Shown: positions 25,068 to 35,835 of the stretch, in pieces
Layout: every line of letters starts with the position of its first letter
Position numbering within the stretch: the stretch's first letter is position 1
NCBI RefSeq assembly: GCF_002549795.1
Contig: NZ_CP021435.1
Span: 3,224,001-3,288,000 of the forward strand
DNA: 64,000 bases
Source: Halomonas beimenensis
GTDB lineage: Bacteria > Pseudomonadota > Gammaproteobacteria > Pseudomonadales > Halomonadaceae
Direction: 5' to 3'
Notes under the pieces: model-generated
Databases searched by the model: none
The model's input: the letters and a program-made list of their open reading frames with translations, nothing else
What the model was told of the DNA's origin: nothing
Made by a program: the position numbers and the translations under genes

Positions 25068-25823
25068 TCAGTCCCCGGGGAAGCGGCGCGCCACCAGCGC
25101 CGACAGGCTGTCCTCGCATTCCGCTTGCGGCGCGCGCGCCTCGTCGCCCGGTCGATACTTGCCGGAACGCACCAGGCAGGCCTCGAGGCCCACCGCCTGG
25201 GCGGCGATGACGTCGCATTCCACGTCGTCGCCGACCATCAGGGTCTCTTCCGGCGCTACCCCGGCGTCCTCCAGGGCGGCCCGGAAGAACCCCTCGGCCG
25301 GCTTGCCCAGCACCACCGCCTGGGTATCGGCGGCGTACTCCAGGGCGCGGACGAAGGGGCCCACGTCCAGGTGCAGCTCGCCCTGGCGACGGAAGTAGCG
25401 GTTGGTCCCCACCGTCAGCAGGGGGGCGCCCCGCTGCAGGAGCCGGAAGGCGGCGTCCAGGTGGTCGTAGTCCAGGCGCTCCGCGGCATCGCCGAGCACC
25501 ACCGCATCGGGATCATCGCTCTCCAGGTCGGCGAACTCGGGTTCGAGCCCCTCGTGGATCAGCAGGTAGGGGTGCAGGTCATGGCGGTGGAGGTACCGGC
25601 GGATCGCCCCCGGGGCGGTGAAGACCTGTTCCCGCTCCACGGCGAAGCCCAGGCGCGTCAGATCGGCGAACACGGCCTCGCCGGTCTTGCGCGAGGTGTT
25701 GGTGACGAAGCGCAGCGCCAGGTCCCGATCCTGCAACCGGGCCACCGCCTCGACGGCGCCGGGCAGGGCCCGGTCATCCTCGTAGAGCACCCCGCTGATG
25801 TCGAGCAGTACCGCCTTGATCAT
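25068..25823 (-). CDS. HAD-superfamily IIA phosphatase
   Basis: 251-residue HAD hydrolase with a C2-type cap, close to the NagD/LHPP group (phospholysine-phosphohistidine-inorganic-pyrophosphate phosphatase-like). The motifs are DISGVLYED (motif I; nucleophile Asp8 but Ser at the acid/base Asp position), FVTNTSRKT (motif II), VLGKPAEGFF (motif III lysine) and MVGDDVECDV (motif IV). LHPP-type proteins often have the DxSG variant of motif I. ATG 25823 has a strong GAGGAGG four bases upstream. It follows the PAS-GGDEF gene by 16 bases on the same strand, so the two form an operon. Confidence 0.87.
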   Translation of the reverse strand: MIKAVLLDISGVLYEDDRALPGAVEAVARLQDRDLALRFVTNTSRKTGEAVFADLTRLGFAVEREQVFTAPGAIRRYLHRHDLHPYLLIHEGLEPEFADLESDDPDAVVLGDAAERLDYDHLDAAFRLLQRGAPLLTVGTNRYFRRQGELHLDVGPFVRALEYAADTQAVVLGKPAEGFFRAALEDAGVAPEETLMVGDDVECDVIAAQAVGLEACLVRSGKYRPGDEARAPQAECEDSLSALVARRFPGD

Positions 25824-25839
25824 GCGACCTCCTCGTCGG

Positions 25840-27243
25840 TCAGGTCCGTTCCTCCGCGAGACGGCCGGCCGGCCCCGCCTCCACCCGGTTTCGCCCGGCG
25901 TGCTTGCCGCGATAGAGGGCGGCGTCGGCCCGCTGGATGGCCTCCTCCCCGGAGGCGTCCGTCTCGGCCAGGGCATCGACCCCGCAGGTGATGGAGACCC
26001 GGAAGGGGGTTCCCTGCGGCGAGCGCAGCTCCAGGGCGGCCACCTCGCGGCGGATGTCCTCGGCCACCCTCAGGCCGCCGTCCAGCGGGGTCTCGGGAAG
26101 CAGGATAGCGAATTCCTCGCCGCCCAGCCGGCTGGGCACGTCCATGCGCCGCAGTCGTTCGCTGAGCAGGCGGCCCAGGCGCCGCAGCACCCGATCCCCG
26201 GCGGCATGTCCATGGGTATCGTTGACCGACTTGAAGTGATCGAAGTCGAAGACGATCACCGCCGCCCGGGTTCCCTTGCGCTGGCACTGGGCGAAGGCCT
26301 CGCGCAGGCGCTGCATGAAGTAGCGCCGATTGTAGAGGCCGGTCAGCTCGTCGGTGATCGACAGCTCGCGCAGCCGAAGCTCCAGCTCCTTGGCCTCGGT
26401 GATGTCACGCACGGTACCGACCAGCACGGCCTCATCCCCGTGCGGTTCGAAGTCGGCGACCTCATGGACCCAGCGGATGCTGCCGTCGGGGCGGAGGATG
26501 CGATGCTGGACGTCGTGGATGCCGGTCTGCTGGGCCCGGGCCTCGCTGGCCTCCACCGCCGGCAGGTCATCGGGATGCACCCGCGCCTTGAAGGCCTCGA
26601 TACTGGGCAGGAAGCTCTCGCGGTCGACGCCGAAGAGATCGTAGATGCTATCGGACCAGAACAGCTCGCCGGTCTTGAGACTGGCCCGCCAGTAGCCCAG
26701 CCGACCGATGCGCTGGGCCCGTTCCAGGGTGCGGGTGAGCTGGCGGGTCTCCTCCAGGGCCTGCTCGAGACGGGACTCCGTGGCCTTGTGCTCGCTGATG
26801 TCGATATGCGTGCCGCTCATCCACTCGGGCTCGCCCTCGGCCGTGCGGGTGACCAGCCGGCCATAGTCCCGCACCCAGACCCAGTGCCCGTCCCGATGGC
26901 GCATGCGCGCCTCGCAGGCATAGAAGGGGGCCTCCCCGGCGAAGTGCGCGGCCAGGGCCGCCTCGGAGCGGGCCAGGTCCTCGGGATGCGCCAGGGATAG
27001 CCAGGTGTCGATGGTGACCGGTTCGAGCTCCTCGAGCCGATAGCCCACGATCTCCGCCCAGCGCTCGTTGAAGCGGGTCTCGCCGGTCTGGACGTTCCAT
27101 TGCCAGGTGCCCGCCCGGGTTCCCTGGATGATGGTCTCGAGCCAGAACAGCCGCTCCTCGAGCTCGGCACAGCGCTCGCGCAGCGCCTCGGACGACAGGC
27201 CGTCGAGCGTCGGCGGGTGGGATGGGGGGCAGGGAGACATCAT
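25840..27243 (-). CDS. PAS-PAS diguanylate cyclase
   Basis: 467-residue soluble protein without membrane segments. Two PAS_3-type domains (about residues 35-155 and 170-290; ARMRHRDGHWVWVRDYG and HRILRPDGSIRWVHEVADF) precede a GGDEF domain (about 300-455). The active site is GGEEF with DFDHFKSVNDTHGH, and the RxxD inhibitory site is kept (RRMD), so feedback by c-di-GMP is expected. The ligand or cofactor of the PAS domains cannot be told. It lies 16 bases upstream of the HAD phosphatase gene. The first codons are ATG ATG with only a weak ribosome site. Confidence 0.88.
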   Translation of the reverse strand: MMSPCPPSHPPTLDGLSSEALRERCAELEERLFWLETIIQGTRAGTWQWNVQTGETRFNERWAEIVGYRLEELEPVTIDTWLSLAHPEDLARSEAALAAHFAGEAPFYACEARMRHRDGHWVWVRDYGRLVTRTAEGEPEWMSGTHIDISEHKATESRLEQALEETRQLTRTLERAQRIGRLGYWRASLKTGELFWSDSIYDLFGVDRESFLPSIEAFKARVHPDDLPAVEASEARAQQTGIHDVQHRILRPDGSIRWVHEVADFEPHGDEAVLVGTVRDITEAKELELRLRELSITDELTGLYNRRYFMQRLREAFAQCQRKGTRAAVIVFDFDHFKSVNDTHGHAAGDRVLRRLGRLLSERLRRMDVPSRLGGEEFAILLPETPLDGGLRVAEDIRREVAALELRSPQGTPFRVSITCGVDALAETDASGEEAIQRADAALYRGKHAGRNRVEAGPAGRLAEERT

Positions 27244-27356
27244 GGCGGCACCAGGCAGGGTGTCGGAAGCGGACCGGGAACGAAGCGTATCCCATCTTAG
27301 CCCGATGATGGAGGTGACCGCATGATATGGCGCAAGTCACACCGCCCCTAGCGGAG

Positions 27357-29234
<1,878 letters not shown>

Positions 29235-29337
29235 CCAGCCCCCGGTTCAGCAGGGCGACCGGTTCAGGCCGGCCGGGATCGGCCCGCTGGCGGGAAGCGG
29301 GCCCGGGAAAGATACGGCGTGGGACGCCGAGGCGGCG

Positions 29338-29559
29338 TCACCCCCCCTCGTAGGGGCGCGACCAGACCTTGGCCGGCTCGTGGCGATTGAGCACTTCCTC
29401 CACCTCGCGTCGGATCTCGTCGCCGATGATCACCTTGACTTCCCGACTCTCCTCGTCGAGGAACAGCGACTCCCGGGGAAAGCCGTCAGAGACGAGTTCG
29501 TTGAAGGCGTTGCGCGCCTTCAGGGTGTCGTCGTAGGACGCCGTGACGGTCTGGGTCAT
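29338..29559 (-). CDS. Small hypothetical protein, 73 residues
   Basis: Hydrophilic protein beginning TQTVTASYDDTLKARNAFNE, with a regular alternation of beta and helical segments (REVKVIIGDEIRREVEEVL) that looks like a ferredoxin-like or stress-protein fold. I do not recognise a family with certainty; the first half recalls the repeat of general-stress proteins of the YflT/17M kind. AAGGAGAGAG upstream is a strong ribosome-binding site, so expression is likely. It lies about 100 bases upstream of the ABC exporter gene on the same strand. Confidence 0.7.
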   Translation of the reverse strand: MTQTVTASYDDTLKARNAFNELVSDGFPRESLFLDEESREVKVIIGDEIRREVEEVLNRHEPAKVWSRPYEGG

Positions 29560-29665
29560 GACTCTCTCCTTGCGATGATGTGGCCCGCCCCGACAGGTTC
29601 GCCCGGCGGGCCCTGCCCTTCAGCATGGTCCGGGGCGGCCCCTCCGGCAATGCCGGCGTCTGGGC

Positions 29666-30853
29666 TCACCCCGTCTCATGCAGCTCCCAGGGATTGTCGG
29701 TCAGCGGCTCGCCGCCGGCCGGGGTCACCCGCACGGTGTCGCTCATGCCGACCCCGAAGCGCCCCGGCAGGCGCAGGCACAGGGGCAGGTGGAAGACCAT
29801 GTCGGCCTCGAAGGCCCGGGTCTGCCCCCGGGCGATGAAGCCGGTCCCCTCCACCCAGCTCGGCGGAAACTGGGCCCCCACCGCATAGCCGAAGACCCCG
29901 GAGAAGAACACGCGATCGGCCAGGGGAGCCAGCGACGCCTCGCCGGCCCGAGCCGCCGCGTCGAAGCTGTTGCCCGGACGCATGGCCCGGCACAGGGCCT
30001 CGAAGATCTCCCGACAGGCGTCGCGCAGCGCCTGCATCTCGGCGCTGGCCCGGCCGGCCACGACGGTGTGCATCATCGGTGCGGTATAGCGCTGGTAGGC
30101 GGCGCCGAACTCCAGGAACACGGGCTCGTCGGCGCCGATGATCCGACGCTTGTGATTGACATGGATGGTGCCCGAGCGTGCCCCGGTGGTGACGATGGGC
30201 TGCAGGCTCATGAACTCGCTGCCCGCCGCCAGCATGGCCCGGGCGCCCTCCGCGGCCACCGCCTGGTCGCTCACGCCTGGGGCGATGACCTCCCGGGCGG
30301 CCCGGATGCCCAGCCCCGACAGGCGGGCGCTCTCGCGCAGGCACGCCAGCTCGAAGTCGCTCTTGACGATGCGCAGCCGGTCGAGCAAGGCCCCGCCGTC
30401 GACACGGAAGCGTTCGGCGCCGAGGCGCGCCTGCAGCGCCGACACCACCCCATGGCGCAGCCCGGCGCTCATGGCGTCGAGGCCGATGGCGCGAAAGGGG
30501 GTGAGCAGCTCGGCCAGCGGGTCGACGACCTCCTCGAGGCCCTCCCAGCGATAGCCGATCACCTCGTCCACCCGGGCGGTCACCACCGCCGGGCCCGTCT
30601 CGATGGACGGGACCTGGAGGACCAGCCGCTCGGCCGTCACCACCAGGCAGGCATGCACGGACACCTCGAAGGTGTGATAGCCGGTGAGGTAATGGAGATC
30701 GGCCGGGTCGGTGAGCAGCAGCGCCTCGAGCCCGACACCCGCCATGCGCTCGCGCAGGCGGCGGCAGCGGGCCTCGAGCTCGGCCTCGGGAAAGGGCTGT
30801 TCGTGGCCGGCCAGGGTGGCCGCCAGGGCCTGGCGATAGGCGTGATGATCCAT
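29666..30853 (-). CDS. M24-family hydrolase of the creatinase/DoeA (non-metal) type
   Basis: 395-residue pita-bread protein with a creatinase N-terminal domain (about 25-150) and an M24 C-terminal domain (about 165-390). The usual metal ligands of aminopeptidase P are changed. The IDAG aspartate is Glu (VFLEFGAAY), the second aspartate is lost in YTAPMMHT, and the EPG glutamate is His (VFHLPL). DoeA, the ectoine hydrolase of Halomonas elongata, and creatinase have the same kind of losses; [10 protein letters not shown] resembles DoeA GCYKRYHCP. A C-N bond of a small substrate such as ectoine or creatine-like compounds is therefore more likely than an Xaa-Pro peptide. It does not lie in a doe cluster, so the substrate is open. 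Confidence 0.75.
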   Translation of the reverse strand: MDHHAYRQALAATLAGHEQPFPEAELEARCRRLRERMAGVGLEALLLTDPADLHYLTGYHTFEVSVHACLVVTAERLVLQVPSIETGPAVVTARVDEVIGYRWEGLEEVVDPLAELLTPFRAIGLDAMSAGLRHGVVSALQARLGAERFRVDGGALLDRLRIVKSDFELACLRESARLSGLGIRAAREVIAPGVSDQAVAAEGARAMLAAGSEFMSLQPIVTTGARSGTIHVNHKRRIIGADEPVFLEFGAAYQRYTAPMMHTVVAGRASAEMQALRDACREIFEALCRAMRPGNSFDAAARAGEASLAPLADRVFFSGVFGYAVGAQFPPSWVEGTGFIARGQTRAFEADMVFHLPLCLRLPGRFGVGMSDTVRVTPAGGEPLTDNPWELHETG

Positions 30854-30951
30854 GCGCGTTCTCCGTGCGGGATGCCCTCAGGCCAGTGTAGCCGGGCCTC
30901 GCCGTCCCCGGGCCGGCGGAAATAGGACTGTTACCCCGGGGCGGTGTTACG

Positions 30952-30957
30952 TAGAAT
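30952..30957 (+). promoter_or_regulatory. Possible -10 element for the YebC-family gene
   Basis: TAGAAT, 36 bases before the start codon, in GC-rich surroundings. Only a poor -35 (TGTTAC, 17-base spacing) precedes it, so the promoter is tentative. Confidence 0.3.
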
Positions 30958-30992
30958 CCTGCTTCGATATTCGTCGAACAGGACTCATCGCA

Positions 30993-31712
30993 ATGGGCAG
31001 GGCCTTCCAGAACCGCAAGGAATCCATGGCCAAGACGGCCGCCGCCAAGACCAAGGTCTACAGCAAGTACGGCCGCGAGATCTATGTCTGTGCCAAGCAG
31101 GGCGGCGTCGACCCCAACGGCAACCTGGCGCTGCGCGGCCTGATCGAGCGTGCCAAGAAGGATCAGGTGCCGTCCCACGTGATCGAGAAGGCGCTGGACA
31201 AGGCCAGCGGCGTCGGCGGCGAGGACTACGAGCCGGCCCGCTACGAGGGCTTCGGCCCGGGCAATGTGATGGTCATCGTGGAGTGCCTGACCGACAACCC
31301 CAACCGCACCATCGGCGACGTCCGCGCCTGCTTCACCAAGACCAAGAGCAAGCTGGGCACCCCGGGCAGCGTCAGCCACATGTTCGATCACTGCGCCATC
31401 CTGTCGTTCGCCGGCGAGGACGAGGAAGGCACCCTCGAGGCCCTGATGGAGGCCGATGTCGACGTCACCGACATCGAGAACGAGGAGGGCCGGATCACCG
31501 TCTTCGCGCCGCATACCGAGTACGCCAAGGCCAAGCAGGCACTGATCGACGCCTTCGGCGAGCTGGACTTCGAGACCGACGAGATCCAGTTCCTGCCCCA
31601 GACCACCACGCCGGTGGAGGGCGACGACGTCGCCTCGTTCGAGAAGCTGCTCGACATGCTCAACGAGCTCGATGACGTCCAGAACGTCTATCACAGCGCC
31701 GAACTCGGCTGA
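30993..31712 (+). CDS. YebC/PmpR-family regulator (YeeN-type)
   Basis: 239-residue protein of the YebC/TACO1 family. [14 protein letters not shown] at the start and [20 protein letters not shown] are typical, as is [16 protein letters not shown] later. The lysine-rich N-terminus and KVYSKYG form resemble E. coli YeeN rather than YebC. Members are described as DNA-binding regulators (PmpR) or as factors relieving ribosome stalling at proline stretches. ATG 30993 fits the family start, with AGGA nine bases upstream. The ruvC operon usually next to yebC is not here, which supports the paralogue reading. Confidence 0.88.
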   Translation: MGRAFQNRKESMAKTAAAKTKVYSKYGREIYVCAKQGGVDPNGNLALRGLIERAKKDQVPSHVIEKALDKASGVGGEDYEPARYEGFGPGNVMVIVECLTDNPNRTIGDVRACFTKTKSKLGTPGSVSHMFDHCAILSFAGEDEEGTLEALMEADVDVTDIENEEGRITVFAPHTEYAKAKQALIDAFGELDFETDEIQFLPQTTTPVEGDDVASFEKLLDMLNELDDVQNVYHSAELG

Positions 31713-31814
31713 CCGACGCCGCCATCGCCGGCCACCCCGGCCTGGGCGGCAGGCCGCCCGCGTCCCGGGAAGGCCTCCTGCCGAGGCCCGTCCCGCCCCG
31801 CCAGTCTCGCCGAC

Positions 31815-32894
31815 ATGCCCCTGACCGCCACCTTCGACATTCCCGCCCCCACCCTGCGCCCGCACCGGGTCAAGGTCCGTCACTACCGCAAGTACATCCT
31901 GCTGCTGGTCGCCACGCCGCTCGGCGCCCTGCTGCATGCGAGCTTCGTCCCGGTGTTCTGGCTGATGGAACAGTCCTGGCTGGCCGCCTTCAACCTGGCG
32001 AGCGTATTCGTCTGGGGCGCGGCCTTCCTGGCCAATCGTTTCGGCCGCCATACCCTGTCGGTGTGCCTGGCCGCCCTGGAGGCGGCGACCCATGCCAGCC
32101 TGGTCAGCTGGTGGCTGGGGACGGGAGCCGGCTTCCACTACTACCTCTGGCCGGTCGGCTGCCTGGTCGTGCTGGCGCCCCGGATGCGCGCGCGCTTCTC
32201 GGCCCCGTTCGGCTTCGCCTTCCTGGGCCTGTTCACCCTGCTGGAGACCCTGGCCGGGACACCGACAGGACCGACCCTGTCGCCGACCTGGCTGACGGTG
32301 CTGCCGGCGGTGAACATCGCCCTCTCCGCCGTCTGCCTGATCGTCCTGGCGGTGATCGTCAGGGCCGTCAACGAGAACCAGGAGCGCCACCTCACGCGGC
32401 TGGCCACCCGGGACGCCCTGACCGGGCTCTACAACCGGCACTTCACGCTGGACTTCCTGCGCCAGCTCGCCGAGCGCAACCGCCGCAGCGGCGAGCGCTG
32501 CGCCCTGGTGCTGGCCGACGTGGATCACTTCAAGGCCATCAATGACCGGTACGGCCACGAGATCGGCGATACCTGCCTGATCCGGGTGGCCGACCAGCTG
32601 CGTGCCCAGTTCCGCGCCTCGGACTGCCTGTGCCGCTGGGGAGGCGAGGAGTTCCTGATCCTGCTGCCGGCGACCGGAGGCGAATACACGCAGGGAATCC
32701 TGGAGCGGTTCAGTCATGCCCTGCGGGCCTCGCCCCTGGAGACCCCCGAGGGCCTCGTCCGGCCCACCATGAGCTTCGGGGCCACCGAGATGCTCCCCGG
32801 CGAGTCCTTCGAGACCGCCATCGAGCGTGCCGACCGCCTGCTCTACCGGGCGAAGGCCGAGGGCCGGGATCGCATCGTCTCCGACACGCCCTGA
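31815..32894 (+). CDS. Membrane diguanylate cyclase
   Basis: 359-residue protein with about six membrane helices (residues 25-195) and a C-terminal GGDEF domain (about 200-358). The active site is GGEEF, with DVDHFKAINDRYGHEIGD and an intact RxxD inhibitory site (RASD), so it should make c-di-GMP under product control. The membrane part has no large periplasmic domain and may sense a membrane or small-molecule signal. It follows the YebC-family gene by about 100 bases and converges on the NlpE/META lipoprotein gene, with a GC-rich hairpin between them. Confidence 0.88.
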   Translation: MPLTATFDIPAPTLRPHRVKVRHYRKYILLLVATPLGALLHASFVPVFWLMEQSWLAAFNLASVFVWGAAFLANRFGRHTLSVCLAALEAATHASLVSWWLGTGAGFHYYLWPVGCLVVLAPRMRARFSAPFGFAFLGLFTLLETLAGTPTGPTLSPTWLTVLPAVNIALSAVCLIVLAVIVRAVNENQERHLTRLATRDALTGLYNRHFTLDFLRQLAERNRRSGERCALVLADVDHFKAINDRYGHEIGDTCLIRVADQLRAQFRASDCLCRWGGEEFLILLPATGGEYTQGILERFSHALRASPLETPEGLVRPTMSFGATEMLPGESFETAIERADRLLYRAKAEGRDRIVSDTP

Positions 32895-32919
32895 CGCCCG
32901 CGGTGGAAGGCCGCGGGCG
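32895..32919. terminator. Hairpin between convergent GGDEF and lipoprotein genes
   Basis: Nine-base-pair stem (CGCCCGCGG/CCGCGGGCG) directly after the GGDEF stop codon and four bases beyond the lipoprotein stop. No U tract. Confidence 0.5.
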
Positions 32920-32922
32920 GGC

Positions 32923-33687
32923 TCAGGTCAGGTGACGCACCTCGAAGCGGGCCAGCAGCTCACCCTCGGCCCCATAGAGCTCCAGTCGGTCGGCCAGCAC
33001 CCGGAAGCCGACGACCCGCTCCAGCATCGCCAGGAAGCGCGACTCCACCTGCATGCCGTCCAGGCAGGCCATCCGCGTGCTGGCCAGCGGCCCCAGGGTC
33101 AGGTCCTGCCCCTCGCGCCGGTAGCGGCCGGTCAGGCGATTGCAGCCGGTGGCCCCGACGAGCCGCCCCTGCTCGGCCTGGAAGATCAGGTGAGGTTCAC
33201 GGGCGACCGGCTCCACCGGCACGCCCCCCAGCTCGATCAGCTTCCAGTAGGTGTTCTCCAGGGTCTCGGTCACGAAGGCCTCGGTGCGTTGCAGCCGATA
33301 GTCGAGGGCGGAGACGATCGCCTGGCCCTCGAGGTCGAGCATCTCCAGGCTCGCGCTATCATGGATGCGCCACTGCCGCGGCCCCTGATCCCCGCCGGCC
33401 AGGGTCAGGGTACGGCCCGCACCGTCCACCGCCCACCGGCCCTGCTCGTGGAAGCGACGCCGCTCGCCCTCGCCCAGGTAGGTCGCCTTCAGGGTGTAGA
33501 TGCCGTCCGGGAACAGCGAGAGGTGATAGCGGATCCCCGGGCAGTCGGCACAGGGCAGCTCCCCGCGGAAGCTGGCCGGCAGTTGGCCGAGGACGGCCCG
33601 GGGTTCGGGGGAGCGCTCCAGTGCAGCGCAGCCGGCCAACCAGAGCGCAATAAGTAGAAAGAAAGAAAGATCGAAGATCCGTTTCAT
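32923..33687 (-). CDS. NlpE-like / META-domain outer-membrane lipoprotein
   Basis: 254-residue lipoprotein. The signal peptide ends in the lipobox LAGC (lipid-anchored Cys20). An NlpE-type N-terminal domain follows (about 40-130), with the family CxxC as LPCADCPGIRYHL. A META/HslJ domain (about 140-250) shows YWKLIELGG, GATGCNRLTGRY and LASTRMAC. In E. coli NlpE senses surface contact, copper and lipoprotein trafficking defects through Cpx, while META proteins such as HslJ are linked to heat and novobiocin resistance. The fused arrangement is common in marine gammaproteobacteria. It lies 76 bases downstream of the ftsH paralogue on the same strand. Confidence 0.85.
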   Translation of the reverse strand: MKRIFDLSFFLLIALWLAGCAALERSPEPRAVLGQLPASFRGELPCADCPGIRYHLSLFPDGIYTLKATYLGEGERRRFHEQGRWAVDGAGRTLTLAGGDQGPRQWRIHDSASLEMLDLEGQAIVSALDYRLQRTEAFVTETLENTYWKLIELGGVPVEPVAREPHLIFQAEQGRLVGATGCNRLTGRYRREGQDLTLGPLASTRMACLDGMQVESRFLAMLERVVGFRVLADRLELYGAEGELLARFEVRHLT

Positions 33688-33763
33688 GGTGATTCATCCT
33701 GGCGAGTGGGCAATATGCCATCGGTTGGACCACACACCGCGAGAAGGTTCGCTTCCGACGCGG

Positions 33764-35713
33764 TCATTCCCCCTGTCGCCGGGCCGGCGGCGCGCGCTCG
33801 ACGTCTCGCTCCAGGTGGGACTCGAGGAGCTCGTGGATCTCCTCGGCCTCGAGGGTCTCGCGACGCTCCATGGCCTCGGCCAGGGCGTCCAGCGCCCCGC
33901 GATGACGCTCGAGCTGCTCGCGGCCCCGCGCCTCCACGTCGGTGAGCAGCCGGCGGATCTCCTCGTCCACCAGGCTGGCCGTCTCCTCGCTGTGCTCCCG
34001 CGGGTGGGCCATCTCCTTGCCCAGGAAGACGTGATCCTGGCTCTGGGAGAACACCACCGGCCCGACCCGATCGCTCATGCCCCAGCGCGCCACCATTCGG
34101 CGCGCGAGCTTGGTGGCCTGGTCGAGGTCGTCCTGGGCGCCGCTGCTGACCTCGCCGAAGACGATGGCCTCGGCCAGTCGGCCGCCGTACATCACGGTGA
34201 GCCGATCGCGCAGGTAGGCCTCGCCATAGGTGAAGCGGTCCTCGTCCGGCACCTGGGCGGTGACCCCCAGGGCCTGGCCCCGGGGCAGCACGGTCACCTT
34301 CTCCAGGGGGTCGGCCTGGGGCAGCAGGTAGGCGAGCAGGGCATGGCCGGACTCGTGATAGGCCACCCGATGGCGCTCGGACTCGGACAGGGCGACGTCC
34401 TTGGTCTCCCCCAGCAACACCAGATCACGGGCATTCGAGAAACAGGGCCAGTCGACGACCTGCTGGTCCCGGCGCCCCGCCAGCAGGGCCGCCTCGTTGG
34501 CGAGGTTGGCCAGGTCGGCCCCGGAGAAGCCGGTGGTCATGGCGGCCAGGCGGGCCAGGTCGACGTCATCGGCCAGCGGTATCTCCCGGGTGTGGACCTT
34601 GAGGATGGCCTCGCGGGCCTTGCGATGGGGCATCTCCAGGACGATCTTGCGATCGAAGCGGCCCGGGCGCAGCAGGGCCGGATCGAGCACGTCGGGCCGG
34701 TTGGTCGCGGACAGCACCACCACCGACTGGTGGGGCTCGAAGCCATCCATCTCGGAGAGGATCTGGTTCAGGGTCTGCTCGCGCTCGTCGTGCCCTCCGC
34801 CCATGCCCGTGCCCCGGGCCCGGCCGATGGAGTCCAGCTCGTCGATGAAGATCACCGACGGCGCCTGCTCCTTGGCCTTCTTGAAGAGATCGCGCACCCG
34901 GGCGGCCCCCACGCCCACGAACATCTCGATGAACTCCGAGCCGCTGATGCTGAAGAAGGGAACTCCGGCCTCGCCGGCCACGGCCTTGGCCATCAAGGTC
35001 TTGCCGGTGCCCGGCGGCCCCATCATCAGGATGCCATGGGGGACCTTGGCCCCCAGCGCCCGGTAGCGCCCCGGCTGCTTGAGGAAGTCGACCACCTCGA
35101 AGATGTCGCGCTTGGCGTTCTCCGAGCCCGCCACGTCCCCCATGCGCACCTCGCTTTCCTCGCCCTTGATCTGGCGCGCCTTCGACTGGCCGATGCCGAA
35201 GGGGCCGCCCCCCGACATCATGCGCTGTTGCATTCGGCTCCAGAACCAGAACAGGAAGGCGAGCAACAGGATCCAGGGGACCGCCAGCATCAGCATGCGT
35301 TGCCACCAAGGGAGATCCTCCGGGCGTGCCACGATCCTGACACCCTTGGCCTGGAGGCGATCCAGCAGCTGGCGCCCCTCCACCGTCGGCCGCGTGGTGC
35401 GGAAGCCCTCGCCCTGGTCGAGGTCCCGCAGGGTGCGAGCCTCCTCGGTGAAGGTGCCCTGCACGGACTGTCCGTGCAGGGTGACCTCCTCGACCTCGCC
35501 CTGCTCGACCGCATCGAGGAACTCGGAGTAGGTGAGCTCGACGCGGCCCGGCTGCCGGGACGCCTCCATGAAGTTCGCGACCACCAGGATGGCGATGGCC
35601 ATCCACAGGAACATCAGCCACTGGGGCTGGGGGCGTCCCGGCGGTGGGGTCGGCCGGTTCTCCTGGGGGGGACCATCGTCGCGGTCGCCTGGGTTGCGAT
35701 CCGGTTTCGCCAT
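33764..35713 (-). CDS. ftsH: FtsH-family AAA+ zinc metalloprotease (paralogue)
   Basis: 649-residue membrane-bound ATP-dependent protease. It has TM1 (about 32-49), a periplasmic domain with [22 protein letters not shown]2 (about 143-162) and an AAA+ domain with Walker A GPPGTGKT, Walker [11 protein letters not shown], and second region of homology [19 protein letters not shown]. The peptidase has the zinc motif HESGH starting at His453. The usual neighbours of the essential ftsH (rlmE, folP, glmM) are absent, and a proline-rich N-terminal extension precedes TM1. This is therefore probably a second, accessory FtsH. It lies between the LuxP/LuxQ-like pair and the NlpE/META lipoprotein. Confidence 0.92.
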   Translation of the reverse strand: MAKPDRNPGDRDDGPPQENRPTPPPGRPQPQWLMFLWMAIAILVVANFMEASRQPGRVELTYSEFLDAVEQGEVEEVTLHGQSVQGTFTEEARTLRDLDQGEGFRTTRPTVEGRQLLDRLQAKGVRIVARPEDLPWWQRMLMLAVPWILLLAFLFWFWSRMQQRMMSGGGPFGIGQSKARQIKGEESEVRMGDVAGSENAKRDIFEVVDFLKQPGRYRALGAKVPHGILMMGPPGTGKTLMAKAVAGEAGVPFFSISGSEFIEMFVGVGAARVRDLFKKAKEQAPSVIFIDELDSIGRARGTGMGGGHDEREQTLNQILSEMDGFEPHQSVVVLSATNRPDVLDPALLRPGRFDRKIVLEMPHRKAREAILKVHTREIPLADDVDLARLAAMTTGFSGADLANLANEAALLAGRRDQQVVDWPCFSNARDLVLLGETKDVALSESERHRVAYHESGHALLAYLLPQADPLEKVTVLPRGQALGVTAQVPDEDRFTYGEAYLRDRLTVMYGGRLAEAIVFGEVSSGAQDDLDQATKLARRMVARWGMSDRVGPVVFSQSQDHVFLGKEMAHPREHSEETASLVDEEIRRLLTDVEARGREQLERHRGALDALAEAMERRETLEAEEIHELLESHLERDVERAPPARRQGE

Positions 35714-35835
35714 GCTGACCTCGCGGCTTCAGGGTCGCCTGGGCACGGGGCCGGGGCGGACGTCAGGTGCCCCCCGGGGCCCGGGCCCGCGGCGACGTTA
35801 TCCTTCACCATAGCCCATGCCCCTTCCCGCCCCGC

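Noticed and set aside
29676..32717. A 1013-residue minus-strand frame over the M24, YebC-family and GGDEF genes.
   Set aside because: It overlaps three well-supported genes, and its composition is that of an artefact.
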